The notes beneath the pieces are model-generated. The model had not been told where the DNA came from. It worked only from the letters and a program-made list of their open reading frames with translations, and made no database searches. The translations under genes and the position numbers were made by a program. A stretch of 64,000 bases of DNA from Dechloromonas sp. (GTDB taxonomy: Bacteria > Pseudomonadota > Gammaproteobacteria > Burkholderiales > Rhodocyclaceae): the NCBI GenBank assembly GCA_028687035.1, contig JAQUAX010000003.1:222615-286614 (forward strand), given 5' to 3'. Shown piece after piece: positions 14,918 through 27,757 of this stretch (the stretch's first letter is position 1; each line of letters begins with the position of its first letter).

Positions 14918-16009
14918 ATGAAAATCCCTCCTTCCGGCAGCCTTGCGCTCGCCGCGCTGTTCTTGCTGATCGCCGCCTGTTCCGGCGGCGAAGCCCCGCC
15001 CGAAACGAGCCGGGCCGCCGCCCGACCGGCGCTGTCGGTGACGCTGGCCGCCCCGCAGCCCGAAGACTGGCCGCAGACGCTGGCCGCCAACGGCAGCGTC
15101 GTCGCGTGGCAGGAAGCGGTGATCGCGCCGGAAATCGACAATTACCGGATCGCCGAGGTGCGCGCCCAGGTCGGCGATGTCGTGAAGAAGGGCCAGCTGC
15201 TCGCCCGCATCGACGGCGAGGCGGTGGCCAGCGAGCTGGCCGAGGCGCAGGCCGCGGTCGCCGAGCTCGAGGCCGCGGCTGCCGACGCGAAGGCCAACGC
15301 GGCCCGGGCGCAGGAACTGCAGGCGAAGGGCTTCTACAGTTCGCAACTGCACGCGCAGTACCGGACCGGCGAGCAGACCAGCGCCGCCCGCCTGGCCGCG
15401 GCGCGCGCCCGGCTGCAGTCGGCGCAGCTGCGGATGAACCGGACGGCCATCGTCGCGCCCGACGACGGCGTGATCTCGGCGCGCAGCGCGACGGTCGGCT
15501 CGCAAACCCAGAAGGGCCAGGAACTGTTCCGGCTGATCCGCGGCGGCCGCCTCGAATGGCGCGCCGAAGTGCCGTCGGCCGAACTCGGCCGGCTGCGCCC
15601 CGGCGTCGCCGCGACGCTGACCGGCCCGGCCGGCGAAACGGTGCGCGGCACCGTGCGCGCGGTCGCCCCGAGCGTCGATCCGGCGACGCGCAACGGGCTG
15701 GTTTATGTCGATCTGCCGGCGTCCACCGCGGTGCGCGCCGGCATGTTCGCGCGCGGCGAGTTCGAGCTCGGTCGCGCCCCGGCGCAGACGCTGCCGCAGG
15801 CGGCGGTGGTGCTGCGCGAGGGCTTCGCCTATGTGTTCCGGCTCGACGGCGAGCGCGTCGCGCAGCAGAAGGTCGGGCTCGGCCGCCGCCAGGGCGAGCG
15901 CGTCGAGATCGTCGACGGGCTGCCGGCCGGGGGGCAGGTCGTCGCCAGCGGCGCCGGCTTCCTGGCCGACGGCGATGTCGTCAAGGTCGTCGCGGGCGAC
16001 GCCAAATGA
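14918..16009 (+). CDS. RND efflux periplasmic adaptor (membrane fusion) lipoprotein
   Basis: A 363-residue adaptor. The signal ends in a lipobox (LIAACSGGE). The body follows the HlyD/AcrA plan: barrel-sandwich half NYRIAEVRAQVGDVVKKGQLLARID, an alpha hairpin (about 100-165, Ala-rich), the second half NRTAIVAPDDGVISARSATVG, then a beta-barrel and membrane-proximal part ending FLADGDVVKVV. It links an inner-membrane RND pump to an outer-membrane channel. Its stop overlaps the pump start (ATGA). No outer-membrane factor gene is nearby, so a shared channel is likely. The substrate is unknown. Confidence 0.92.
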   Translation: MKIPPSGSLALAALFLLIAACSGGEAPPETSRAAARPALSVTLAAPQPEDWPQTLAANGSVVAWQEAVIAPEIDNYRIAEVRAQVGDVVKKGQLLARIDGEAVASELAEAQAAVAELEAAAADAKANAARAQELQAKGFYSSQLHAQYRTGEQTSAARLAAARARLQSAQLRMNRTAIVAPDDGVISARSATVGSQTQKGQELFRLIRGGRLEWRAEVPSAELGRLRPGVAATLTGPAGETVRGTVRAVAPSVDPATRNGLVYVDLPASTAVRAGMFARGEFELGRAPAQTLPQAAVVLREGFAYVFRLDGERVAQQKVGLGRRQGERVEIVDGLPAGGQVVASGAGFLADGDVVKVVAGDAK

Positions 16010-19000
16010 ACGTTTCCGCCTGGTCGATCCGCAATCCGACGCCGGCCATCCTGTTCTTCGTGCTGCTGACGCTGGCCGGCCTGATGGCCTTCAAGGCGAT
16101 GAAGATCCAGCAGTTCATGGACATCGACCTGCCGATGGTCACCGTCACCGCGACGCTGCCGGGCGCCGCGCCGGCGCAGATGGAAACCGAGGTCGCGCGC
16201 AAGATCGAGAATTCGGTCGCGACGCTGCAGGGCATCAAGCACATCTACGCCAAGGTGCAGGACGGCACCGCCATCGTCACCGTCGAATTCCGGCTCGAGA
16301 AGCCGACGCAGGAGGCGCTCGACGACGTGCGCGACGCCGTGTCGCGCATCCGCTCCGACCTGCCCGGCGACCTCAAGGACCCGGTGGTCAGCAAGGTCAA
16401 CCTGGCCGGGGCGCCTATCCTGACCTACACGGTCGCGTCGCCGCGGATGGACGACGAGGCGCTGTCGTGGTTCGTCGACAACACGGTCGCCAAGGCGCTG
16501 CTGTCGGTGCGCGGCGTCGGCGCGGTGGCGCGGGTCGGCGGCGTGACCCGCGAGGTGCGCATCGAGCTCGACCCGGCCCGGATGCTCGCGGTCAACGCGA
16601 CGGCGGCCGACATTTCGCGGCAGTTGCGCCGCATCCAGCAGGAAGCCTCGGGCGGCCGCGCCGACATCGGCGGCGCCGAGCAGTCGGTGCGTACGCTGGC
16701 GACGGTGCAGAGCGCCGCCGAGCTGGCCGGCATGGACATCGTGCTGTCCGACGGCCGCCGGGTCCGACTCGACCAGCTGGCGACGGTGTCCGACACCGTC
16801 GCCGAGCAGCGCAGCGCGGCGCTGCTCAACGGCAAGCCGGTGGTCGGCTTCGAGATCACGCGCAGCAAGGGCGCCGGCGAGGTCGAGGTGGCCGACGGCG
16901 TGCTCGCCGCGCTGGCCAGGCTGAAGGCCGAGCACCCGGATATCGAGATCACCGAGGCCTTCAATTTCGTCGATCCGGTGATCGAGAACTACGACGGTTC
17001 GATGAAGCTGCTGATCGAGGGCGCGCTGCTCGCCGTGCTGGTCGTCTGGCTGTTCCTGCGCGACTGGCGGGCGACCGTGGTCTCGGCCGCGGCGCTGCCG
17101 CTGTCGGCGATCCCGACCTTCGCGGCGATGTACCTGATGGGCTTCACGCTGAACGTCGTGACGCTGTTGTCGATGTCGCTGGTGGTCGGCATTCTGGTCG
17201 ACGACGCGATCGTCGAGATCGAGAACATCATGCGCCACCTGCGCATGGGCAAGACGCCCTTCCAGGCGGCGATGGAAGCCGCCGACGAGATCGGCCTGGC
17301 GGTCATCGCGACGACCTTCACGCTGATCGCGGTCTTCCTGCCGACCGCGTTCATGAGCGGCGTCGCCGGCAAATTCTTCGTCCAGTTCGGGTGGACCGCG
17401 GCGATCGCGGTGTTCTTCTCGCTGGTCGTCGCCCGGATGCTGACGCCGATGATGGCCGCCTACATCCTGCGCCCGGTCGCCGACGAGCACGCGCCGCCGC
17501 GCTGGCTGGGCATCTACGAAGGCTGGGCGGCCTGGTGCCTGCGCCACCGGCTGATCACGCTGCTCGCCGCGGCCGGCTTCTTCGTCGGTTCCTTCATGCT
17601 GGTGCCGCTGCTGCCCAAGGGCTTCCTGCCGCCGGACGACCTGTCGCAGACGCAGATCTACCTGTCGCTGCCGCCGGGCGTCACTTTCCGCGACACGCTG
17701 GCCGCCGCCGAGCAGGCGCGCGCCGTCGCCGAGGCGAATCCGCACGTCAAACTGGTGTACACCGCGGTCGGCGGCGGCAAGGCCGGCAGCGACCCGTTCG
17801 CGCCGAGCGGCGCGGCCGAGGTGCGCAAGGCGACGCTGACGCTGAACCTGACGCCGCGCGCCGAGCGCCCGGGCGTCACCAAGCAGATGATCGAGGCGCA
17901 GCTGCGCGACGGGCTGACGGCGATTCCCGGCGTCCAGGCCAAGGTCGGCCTCGGCTCGGCCAACGAGAAGTACGTGCTGGTGCTGGCCAGCGAGAACGGC
18001 CCGCTGCTCGCCGAGCACGCGCGCCTGGTCGAGCGCGAACTGCGCGGCATCGGCGGCATCGGCAACGTGACGACGACGGCCAGCCTGGTCCGGCCGGAAC
18101 TGGTGATCCGCCCGGATTTCGCCCGGATGGCCGACCTCGGCGTGACCTCGGCGGCGATCGCCGACACGTTGCGCATCGCGACCGCCGGCGACTACGACCA
18201 GGGCCTGGCCAAGCTGAACCTGACGCAGCGCCAGGTGCCCATCGTCGTCCGCCTGCCGCAGGCCGCACGCGCCGATCTGGCGCTGCTGCGGCAGTTGACC
18301 GTGCCCGGCCGGAACGGCCCGGTGCTGCTGGCCAACGTCGCCGACATCGCGATCGGCGGCGGCCCGGCCGAGATCGACCGCTACGACCGGCTGCGCAACA
18401 TCAATTTCGAGATCGAGCTGAACGGCCAGCCGCTCGGCGAGGTCGAGGCGGCTGCGGTCAACCTGCCGAGCATCCGCAATCTGCCGCCCGGCGTCATCCA
18501 GACCACGGTCGGCGACGCCGAGGCGATGGGCGAACTGTTCGCCAGTTTCGGGCTGGCGATGCTGACCGGCGTGCTGTGCATCTACATCGTGCTGGTGCTG
18601 CTGTTCAAGGACTTCGTGCAGCCGGTGACCATCCTCGCCGCGCTGGTGCTGTCGGTGCCCGGCGCCTTCCTGGCGCTGTTCGTCGCGCAGAAGGCGCTGT
18701 CGATGCCGTCGATGATCGGCCTGATCATGCTGATGGGCATCGCGACCAAGAATTCCATCCTGCTCATCGACTACGTCGTGCTGGCCCGCCGCGAGCACGG
18801 GCTGGACCGCTGGCACGCGCTGCTCGACGCCTGCCGCAAGCGGGCGCGGCCGATCGTGATGACGACGGTCGCGATGGGCGCCGGCATGCTGCCGATCGCG
18901 CTCGGCATCGGTACCGACCCGAGCTTCCGCGCGCCGATGGCGATCGTCGTGATCGGCGGCCTGATCACCTCGACCTTCCTGAGCCTCCTGGTGATCCCGG

Positions 19001-19062
19001 TCGTCTTCACCTACGTGGACGACCTGATCGTCCGCGTCCGCCGGTTCAGGGCTTCGTCCTAG
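16006..19062 (+). CDS. RND efflux pump, inner-membrane transporter
   Basis: A 1018-residue pump of usual RND length. TM1 is at residues 12-30, followed by the large periplasmic loop starting FMDIDLPMVTVTATLPGAAP. The proton-relay acids appear in TM4 (VGILVDDAIVEIENI), and TM10 carries MGIATKNSILLIDYVV with the conserved Lys. The sequence is closest in feel to the MdtB/CzcA-unlike, AcrB-related HAE family with short loops. It is translationally coupled to the adaptor. The stop overlaps the convergent tamB stop by 17 bp. Confidence 0.94.
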   Translation: MNVSAWSIRNPTPAILFFVLLTLAGLMAFKAMKIQQFMDIDLPMVTVTATLPGAAPAQMETEVARKIENSVATLQGIKHIYAKVQDGTAIVTVEFRLEKPTQEALDDVRDAVSRIRSDLPGDLKDPVVSKVNLAGAPILTYTVASPRMDDEALSWFVDNTVAKALLSVRGVGAVARVGGVTREVRIELDPARMLAVNATAADISRQLRRIQQEASGGRADIGGAEQSVRTLATVQSAAELAGMDIVLSDGRRVRLDQLATVSDTVAEQRSAALLNGKPVVGFEITRSKGAGEVEVADGVLAALARLKAEHPDIEITEAFNFVDPVIENYDGSMKLLIEGALLAVLVVWLFLRDWRATVVSAAALPLSAIPTFAAMYLMGFTLNVVTLLSMSLVVGILVDDAIVEIENIMRHLRMGKTPFQAAMEAADEIGLAVIATTFTLIAVFLPTAFMSGVAGKFFVQFGWTAAIAVFFSLVVARMLTPMMAAYILRPVADEHAPPRWLGIYEGWAAWCLRHRLITLLAAAGFFVGSFMLVPLLPKGFLPPDDLSQTQIYLSLPPGVTFRDTLAAAEQARAVAEANPHVKLVYTAVGGGKAGSDPFAPSGAAEVRKATLTLNLTPRAERPGVTKQMIEAQLRDGLTAIPGVQAKVGLGSANEKYVLVLASENGPLLAEHARLVERELRGIGGIGNVTTTASLVRPELVIRPDFARMADLGVTSAAIADTLRIATAGDYDQGLAKLNLTQRQVPIVVRLPQAARADLALLRQLTVPGRNGPVLLANVADIAIGGGPAEIDRYDRLRNINFEIELNGQPLGEVEAAAVNLPSIRNLPPGVIQTTVGDAEAMGELFASFGLAMLTGVLCIYIVLVLLFKDFVQPVTILAALVLSVPGAFLALFVAQKALSMPSMIGLIMLMGIATKNSILLIDYVVLARREHGLDRWHALLDACRKRARPIVMTTVAMGAGMLPIALGIGTDPSFRAPMAIVVIGGLITSTFLSLLVIPVVFTYVDDLIVRVRRFRASS

Positions 19063-22000
19063 GCTCGCGCGGGAAGCTCAGCGTGTAGAACACGTCGAGC
19101 GCGTTGTCGCTGCCGGCGCGGCCGACCACCGAGACCTGGCGGCTCAGGTCGACGGTCAGCTTGACGACGCTCTCGGCGCGGCCGAGCGCCTGCTCGTAGG
19201 AGAGCAGCGCGTTGGCCGACAGCCGCTTGCCGATGCTGAAGATCTGCTGGCCGGTGCTGGCCCCGGCGTCGAAGCCCGAGCCGGCGACCCGGCTGGTCGG
19301 CAGGCGGCCGCCGCTGCCGCCGATGTCGCCCTGGCGCACGCCCAGTTCGTCGATGCCGAAGCCGCGCTTGAGCTGCTGGACGAGGCCGCCGGCGTCGTTG
19401 CCGAGCAGGCCGCCGGCCGCCGACAGAAGCACCGTCGCGTCGCCGCTGCCCATCTGTTCCGAGCCGTGGCCGAGCACCAGCCACGACAGCTTCTCGGCAT
19501 CCGGCACCTCGGGTTCCGAGACCAGCCGGACGACCGGCTTCTTCGCGTTGCCGCCGACCTCGACGCCGGCCTCGACGGCCGGGCCGCGGCGCATCGCGCG
19601 CACGTCGAGCGCCGGGTTGTCGAGCAGGCCGCGGAAATGCAGGTTGCCGCGCTCGATGTCCAGCTGCTGGCCGTAGGCGTCGAAGCGTCCGTCGACCATC
19701 CGGATCGTGCCGCCGGCCCGCGGCAGGTCGCGGCCGCGGGCGCTGATCCGGATGTCGCCGGCCAGCCGGCTCGACAGCCCGGCGCCGGAAAACAGGAAAT
19801 GCCCGCCCAGCCCGGTCGTCACGTCGATGTCCAGCGTCGGCCGGGGCGCGGCCGTCGTCGCCTGGACGCCGGGGCGGCGGACGACGACGTCGTCCGACAG
19901 CTGCGGCGTGCCGCCCGGCGCAAACTGCCAGTAGCCGGCGTCGACGTTCAGCCCGCCGCGGGCGAGCAGCGTGCCGTCCTGCCAGCCGAGCCGGCCGCGG
20001 CCGGACAGCGCGATCCACTGTTCCGGCAGCTGCCAGGCGCCGAAGCGGTCGAGAACGATGTCGAATTCGGCGTATTCGCGGCCGCGGTCGACGCCGGCCC
20101 GGCCGCTGATATCGACGCGGCCCGGTCCGGCCGGCAGCGTGTCGCCGGCCTGCCGGCGCAGCGCGCGCGGGGGCGGCTGCAGCAGGCTGGCGAAGCCCAG
20201 GCGATCGAGTTCCAGCCGGTTGCCGGCGAGCCGGGCCGACAGTTCGCCGTCGACCAGCTGCAGGCCCTGTTCGGGCAGGCGCAGCGCCAGTTCGCGGCCG
20301 CTCAGCCGGCCGTCGCCGAGCGGCGCCTGCGGCGTCCCGGCCAGCGTCAGTTCGCCGCTCAGCCGGCCGCCGCTGCGCCAGCCTTCGCCGAGCAGTTCGC
20401 CGATCCAGCCGAGGTCGGGCACCTCGGCGCGCAGCCGGCCGCGCCACGGCGACAGCCGGGCCAGCGCCCACGGCGATTCCATCGCGGCGTCGAGTTCGCC
20501 GTCGATGCGCCCGATCCGGCTGCCGGTCGCGTCGATCCGGGCGCGCAGGCGCTTCGCGTCGGCGGCGGCCTGCAGCGTCGCCCGCCAGTCCAGCGCGTCG
20601 CCGCCCAGCCGGGCCGGACCGAGCGACCAGCCGTCGGCGCCGGCGCGCAGCGCCGCCGGTTCGAGCAGGCGGACATGGCGCGCCGCTTCCGGCGCCTCCA
20701 GCACGGCCTCGGTCAGCCGGCCCTGCCAGCGGAAATCGGCGTCCAGGCCGCCGTCGACCGCGACGCGCGGCCGGTGGCGGCCGGGCAGCACGGCGCTCGC
20801 CTGCAGCCGGTGCGCCTGGCGGCTTCCGCTGCCGGCCAGCTGCAGGCGGCGGATCAGCTGGCCGTCGAGGTCGAGGCGGGCGATCGCCAGGTCGAGCGCG
20901 AGCGGCGCCGCCGGGTCCAGGCTGGCGTCGGCCGCCAGCCGCAGGCCGTCGATCCGGAAGCGGCCGGGGCGGCCGAGGCGTTCGCTGTCGAGGCGCAGCT
21001 TCAGCCGCGCGCGGTCGACGCCGCCGGACAGCGCGAAATCGCCGGCCAGCCCGCCTTCGAGGCCGTAGGGAGCGAGCTGCGGCGCGGCGATCTCGCCGCT
21101 CAGCACTTCGTCAGGCCGGCCGAAGGCGCCGCGCGCGGCCAGCCGGTTCGGGCCGGCGGCGAGTTCGATGTCGACGCGCGGCAGCCGCGGCCAGTCGATC
21201 GCGACGCTGCCGCGGCCGGTCAGCGGCTGGCCGGCGAATTCGCTGTCGCGCAGCGCGAAGCCGGCATCGATCCGGGCGTGCGGCGCCAGCCGGCCGCTCG
21301 CCTGCAGCGTCGCGTTCAGCCGCGCGGCCGGCCAGTCGCCGAAGCGGGCCGGGTCGAAATGCCGCAATTCGCCTTCGCCGCGGAACTGCCGCTCGCCGCT
21401 CAGCTGCAGTTCGCCGCGGGCGCTCAGCCGGGCGTCGCCGGCGGAAAGTTCGGCGCGCGCCAGGTCGAGCCGGCCGCCGGCCAGCGCCGCCTCGGCGCGC
21501 AGCGCGAAGCGGGCGTCGCTCAGGTCGAGGTCCAGCGTCTGGCGTTCGCCGCTCAGCCCGGCCGCGATCCGGCCGTCGAGCCGGGTCGGGCGCAGCGTCG
21601 AGACGATGCGGGCGGCGTCGATCCGCCGGGCGCTCAGCGCCAGTTCCAGCGCCGCACCGCGCCAGGCGCCGCGGCCGGCCAGCTCGCCGCCGCCGGGCAG
21701 CCGGGCGAGCAGGCCGCGGAAGTCGATGCCGGCGCCCTGCCAGTCCAGCTCGCCGCGCAGGCTGTCGAGCGGCAGGCGGTCGCGGTCGACCGGCCCGGAA
21801 CGGGAATTTTCGACCGCGAAGCGGCCGGCGACGCCGTCGCCCGCCGGCCGCAGGTCGGCCTTCAGCGCCAGCCGGGCGGCCGGCGCCGCGGCGTGCCAGG
21901 CCGCCGGGTCGAGGGCGTCGAGCGCGATCCGGGCCGACGCGAAGGGCGTCGCCGCATACGGCGTGATCACCGCGTCGGCGCGGCCGTCCACGCCTTCGCG

Positions 22001-22645
22001 GGCGACCGCCTCGACGGCGATCCGGGTCAGCGGGCCGTGCGCCGACAGTTCGGCGCGCAGCGGCCGGTCGGCGACCTCGCCGCGCACGTCGAGCCGGGCG
22101 GCGACGGTAGGCGCCGCGCCGTCCAGGCTCGCCTCGCCGGCCAGCGTGACGTCGCCGAAGCGGCCGCGCAGGCCGCTCAGCCGGTGCGTCCGGCCGTCGC
22201 TGGCGAAGCTCGCGGCGAGGCCGTCCAGTTCGACGCCGTCGTAGCGCAACGCGGAAATCGCGATGTCCGGGGCGTCCACCGCGAAGGGCAGCGTCAGGTC
22301 GGCCGGCGGCGGCGACGGCGGGCGGCCGGCGGCGGGGCGGACCGCGATCCGCCCGGCGTGCAGCGCGACGAGCTGCAGCCGGCCGTCCCACAGCGCCGAC
22401 GGGGTCCAGTCGAGCGCGACCTCCTCGGCGGCGAGTTCGAGGTCCGGCGTCTGCCAGCGCAGCGCGCCGATCTGCAGCGGCCCGGCCAGCCGGCCGCGCG
22501 GCGCCTCGATGCGCAGCCGGCCGCCGGCGGCCTGTTCGGCCAGCGCGGCGATGGCGCGCAACCCGCTGTCGCTGCCGGCCAGCCAGCCGCCGGCGGCGGC
22601 CAGTCCGGCGAGCGCGACGGGGAGGATCAGGGCGGTGCGGCGCAT
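19046..22645 (-). CDS. tamB: Translocation and assembly module subunit TamB
   Basis: A 1199-residue protein (E. coli TamB is about 1260) with an uncleaved N-terminal membrane anchor ([21 protein letters not shown]). It has a very long, repetitive beta-rich middle (recurring L-x-AxG-x-L strands, here Arg/Ala/Gly-rich) and the conserved DUF490 C-terminus (VGGNAKKPVVRL, SWLVLGHG, SVVGRAGSDNALDVFYTLSFP). TamB bridges inner and outer membrane and helps lipid transport and outer-membrane protein assembly with TamA. It begins one nucleotide after the tamA stop, which marks a tight operon. The open frame runs upstream of ATG 22645 but that part lacks TamB features. Confidence 0.94.
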   Translation of the reverse strand: MRRTALILPVALAGLAAAGGWLAGSDSGLRAIAALAEQAAGGRLRIEAPRGRLAGPLQIGALRWQTPDLELAAEEVALDWTPSALWDGRLQLVALHAGRIAVRPAAGRPPSPPPADLTLPFAVDAPDIAISALRYDGVELDGLAASFASDGRTHRLSGLRGRFGDVTLAGEASLDGAAPTVAARLDVRGEVADRPLRAELSAHGPLTRIAVEAVAREGVDGRADAVITPYAATPFASARIALDALDPAAWHAAAPAARLALKADLRPAGDGVAGRFAVENSRSGPVDRDRLPLDSLRGELDWQGAGIDFRGLLARLPGGGELAGRGAWRGAALELALSARRIDAARIVSTLRPTRLDGRIAAGLSGERQTLDLDLSDARFALRAEAALAGGRLDLARAELSAGDARLSARGELQLSGERQFRGEGELRHFDPARFGDWPAARLNATLQASGRLAPHARIDAGFALRDSEFAGQPLTGRGSVAIDWPRLPRVDIELAAGPNRLAARGAFGRPDEVLSGEIAAPQLAPYGLEGGLAGDFALSGGVDRARLKLRLDSERLGRPGRFRIDGLRLAADASLDPAAPLALDLAIARLDLDGQLIRRLQLAGSGSRQAHRLQASAVLPGRHRPRVAVDGGLDADFRWQGRLTEAVLEAPEAARHVRLLEPAALRAGADGWSLGPARLGGDALDWRATLQAAADAKRLRARIDATGSRIGRIDGELDAAMESPWALARLSPWRGRLRAEVPDLGWIGELLGEGWRSGGRLSGELTLAGTPQAPLGDGRLSGRELALRLPEQGLQLVDGELSARLAGNRLELDRLGFASLLQPPPRALRRQAGDTLPAGPGRVDISGRAGVDRGREYAEFDIVLDRFGAWQLPEQWIALSGRGRLGWQDGTLLARGGLNVDAGYWQFAPGGTPQLSDDVVVRRPGVQATTAAPRPTLDIDVTTGLGGHFLFSGAGLSSRLAGDIRISARGRDLPRAGGTIRMVDGRFDAYGQQLDIERGNLHFRGLLDNPALDVRAMRRGPAVEAGVEVGGNAKKPVVRLVSEPEVPDAEKLSWLVLGHGSEQMGSGDATVLLSAAGGLLGNDAGGLVQQLKRGFGIDELGVRQGDIGGSGGRLPTSRVAGSGFDAGASTGQQIFSIGKRLSANALLSYEQALGRAESVVKLTVDLSRQVSVVGRAGSDNALDVFYTLSFPREPRTKP

Positions 22646-22646
22646 G

Positions 22647-24368
22647 TCAGAACGGGATGGCCAGCGAGAAATGCAGCTGGATCTCGCCGGTGCGCTGGCC
22701 GTAGGCGAGATCGACGCCGAGCGGTCCGGCCGGGCTCTGCCAGCGCGCGCCCAGGCCGTAGCCGAGCGCCAGCCGGGCCTGCGCCGGCGCGTCGTAGGCG
22801 TTGCCGGCATCGACGAAGGCGGCGATGCCCCAGGCCTCGTCCAGCCAGTGCGTCGCCTCGGCGCTGAGCACGGCGAGGTAGCGGCCGCCCAGCGTCGCGC
22901 CGGCCTCGTGCACGCCCAGGCTCTGGTAGCCGTAGCCGCGCACCGAGCCGGCACCGCCGGTGCGGAACAGGTAGTCCTGCGGGATGTGGTCGCGCGAATC
23001 GGCCAGCGTCGCGCCGAACTCGCCGCGCAGCGCCAGCGTGTCGCGCCGGCCGAGCGGCAGGTAGTGCTGGATGCGGGCGTGCAGCCGGACGAAATCCTGG
23101 TCGGACAGCACGGCGCGCGATCCGCCGCCGACCTGGCCCTGGAGCACGGTGCCGGAACGCGGGTTCAGCACGCTGTCGAGCTGCCGCCACGTCCACATCG
23201 CGTTGGGCACCAGCGCCCGGCTGGTCACCGTCGCGCCGCCGTCCGGCGTCCGGTCCTCGACTTCCCAGTGCAGCGACAGCCGCTGCTCGACGCGGCCGCG
23301 CTGCTGCACCGTCCGCGCCCCGAAGGCGCGGCGCTCGGTGCGCAGGCCCTGGATGTCCGACGCCTCGAGCACGGCGCCGACGCTGTGCCGGCGGTCGCGC
23401 CCGTCGGGCGGCAGGAAGACGTCGGCGTACAGCGTCTGGCGTTTCTGCTCGTAGCGCAGGCCGCCGTCGAAGGACCAGTCGCGGCCGAACAGGTCGGGCG
23501 TGTGGTAGCGCGCCTCGACGCGCGCGCCGGTGTTGGAGCTGACGCCGGCGCCGAAGGCGACGCGGTGGGCCGGCCGCTCGCGGACGCGGACGATGACCGG
23601 CGCGCGGGCCGTGCCGTCGGCGTCTGTGGTCGCCGCGGCACGGTCGAGCTCGGTTTCGACCGACGCGAAGTAGGGCGTCGCCTGCAGCGCGCGCTGCAGG
23701 TCGGCGAGCGCCGCCTCGCTGTACGGGCGGCCGGGACGGACGACGCGGTTGTAGCGTTCGACCAGTTCGGGCGGGTGGCGCTGCAGGCCCTCGACGCGCA
23801 GTTCGCCGAAGCGGTAGCGCGGGCCGGTCGCGTAGCGCAGCCGCAGGCTGGCGCGGGCGGCTTCGGCGTCGATGTCGGCCAGGCTGTCGTCGAGCCGGGC
23901 GTCGGCGTGCTCGCCGGCCAGCAGGCGGAGCAGCAGCGCCTGCTTCGCGTCGTTCCAGTCGGCCTGGCGGAACGGGCGGCCGACCGGCAGCGTCCAGCCG
24001 GCGACCAGTTCGGCCCGGGTTTTGTCGTCGAGCGGGCCGTCGACCGCGATATCGACGGCGGCGATGCGGGTCCGCGGCCCGGGGTCTATGGTCAGGTGCA
24101 GCGTCTCGCCGTCGCGGCGGAACGCGAAGGCGGGCGAGAACCAGCCCTCGGTGGCGAGGATTTCGCCGAGCAGTTCGCGCAGCCGGCCCCGCCCGGCCTC
24201 GCCGGCCGGCAGGTGCGGCGACAGCAGTTCGACGATTTCCTCCGGTCCGTCCAGTTGCGTCCCGGCCGCCGCCGGCCAGGCGAAGGCGAGGGCGGCGAGC
24301 AGCAGCCAGCGGCAGCGGAGGGAAATGAACAAGCGGGGCACGGCGGTCAGGAATCCGGAGCGGCACAT
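22647..24368 (-). CDS. tamA: Translocation and assembly module subunit TamA (Omp85 family)
   Basis: A 573-residue outer-membrane protein (E. coli TamA is 577). It has a signal peptide (WLLLAALAFAWPAAAG), POTRA domains over about residues 40-270 (e.g. YRFGELRVEGLQRHPPELVERYNRVVRPGRPYSEAAL), and a 16-strand barrel with the Omp85 VRGYGYQSLG motif (VRGY in place of VRGF). The last residue is Phe, as needed for BAM recognition. The start is uncertain: ATG 24368 gives a long leader, and a GTG 27 bp downstream (VPRLFISLRC) is also possible. It is the first gene of the tamAB operon and is divergent from a hybrid kinase. Confidence 0.93.
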   Translation of the reverse strand: MCRSGFLTAVPRLFISLRCRWLLLAALAFAWPAAAGTQLDGPEEIVELLSPHLPAGEAGRGRLRELLGEILATEGWFSPAFAFRRDGETLHLTIDPGPRTRIAAVDIAVDGPLDDKTRAELVAGWTLPVGRPFRQADWNDAKQALLLRLLAGEHADARLDDSLADIDAEAARASLRLRYATGPRYRFGELRVEGLQRHPPELVERYNRVVRPGRPYSEAALADLQRALQATPYFASVETELDRAAATTDADGTARAPVIVRVRERPAHRVAFGAGVSSNTGARVEARYHTPDLFGRDWSFDGGLRYEQKRQTLYADVFLPPDGRDRRHSVGAVLEASDIQGLRTERRAFGARTVQQRGRVEQRLSLHWEVEDRTPDGGATVTSRALVPNAMWTWRQLDSVLNPRSGTVLQGQVGGGSRAVLSDQDFVRLHARIQHYLPLGRRDTLALRGEFGATLADSRDHIPQDYLFRTGGAGSVRGYGYQSLGVHEAGATLGGRYLAVLSAEATHWLDEAWGIAAFVDAGNAYDAPAQARLALGYGLGARWQSPAGPLGVDLAYGQRTGEIQLHFSLAIPF

Positions 24369-24422
24369 TGTGCCCGCCTTCGCCGGCGATGACCATCTGA
24401 TGAACTTTGTATTATTGGTATT

Positions 24423-24443
24423 AACAATAGATATGTTATTGTT
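24423..24443. promoter_or_regulatory. 7-7-7 inverted repeat in the tamA/hybrid kinase promoter region
   Basis: AACAATA (24423-24429) and TATTGTT (24437-24443) form a perfect inverted repeat with a 7-bp spacer inside an AT-rich island (about 24400-24450) of otherwise GC-rich DNA. It lies 55 bp upstream of tamA and 33 bp upstream of the kinase start. A regulator site or the overlapping promoters themselves are possible. Confidence 0.5.
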
Positions 24444-24475
24444 GGCACTTGTAGAAACCGTTCCGCTTTCCTCTT

Positions 24476-27753
<3,278 letters not shown>

Positions 27754-27757
<4 letters not shown>

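Noticed and set aside
15829..18816. A minus-strand frame of about 995 codons opposite the RND pump
   Set aside because: It is the complement of a well-supported RND transporter and has no recognisable domains.
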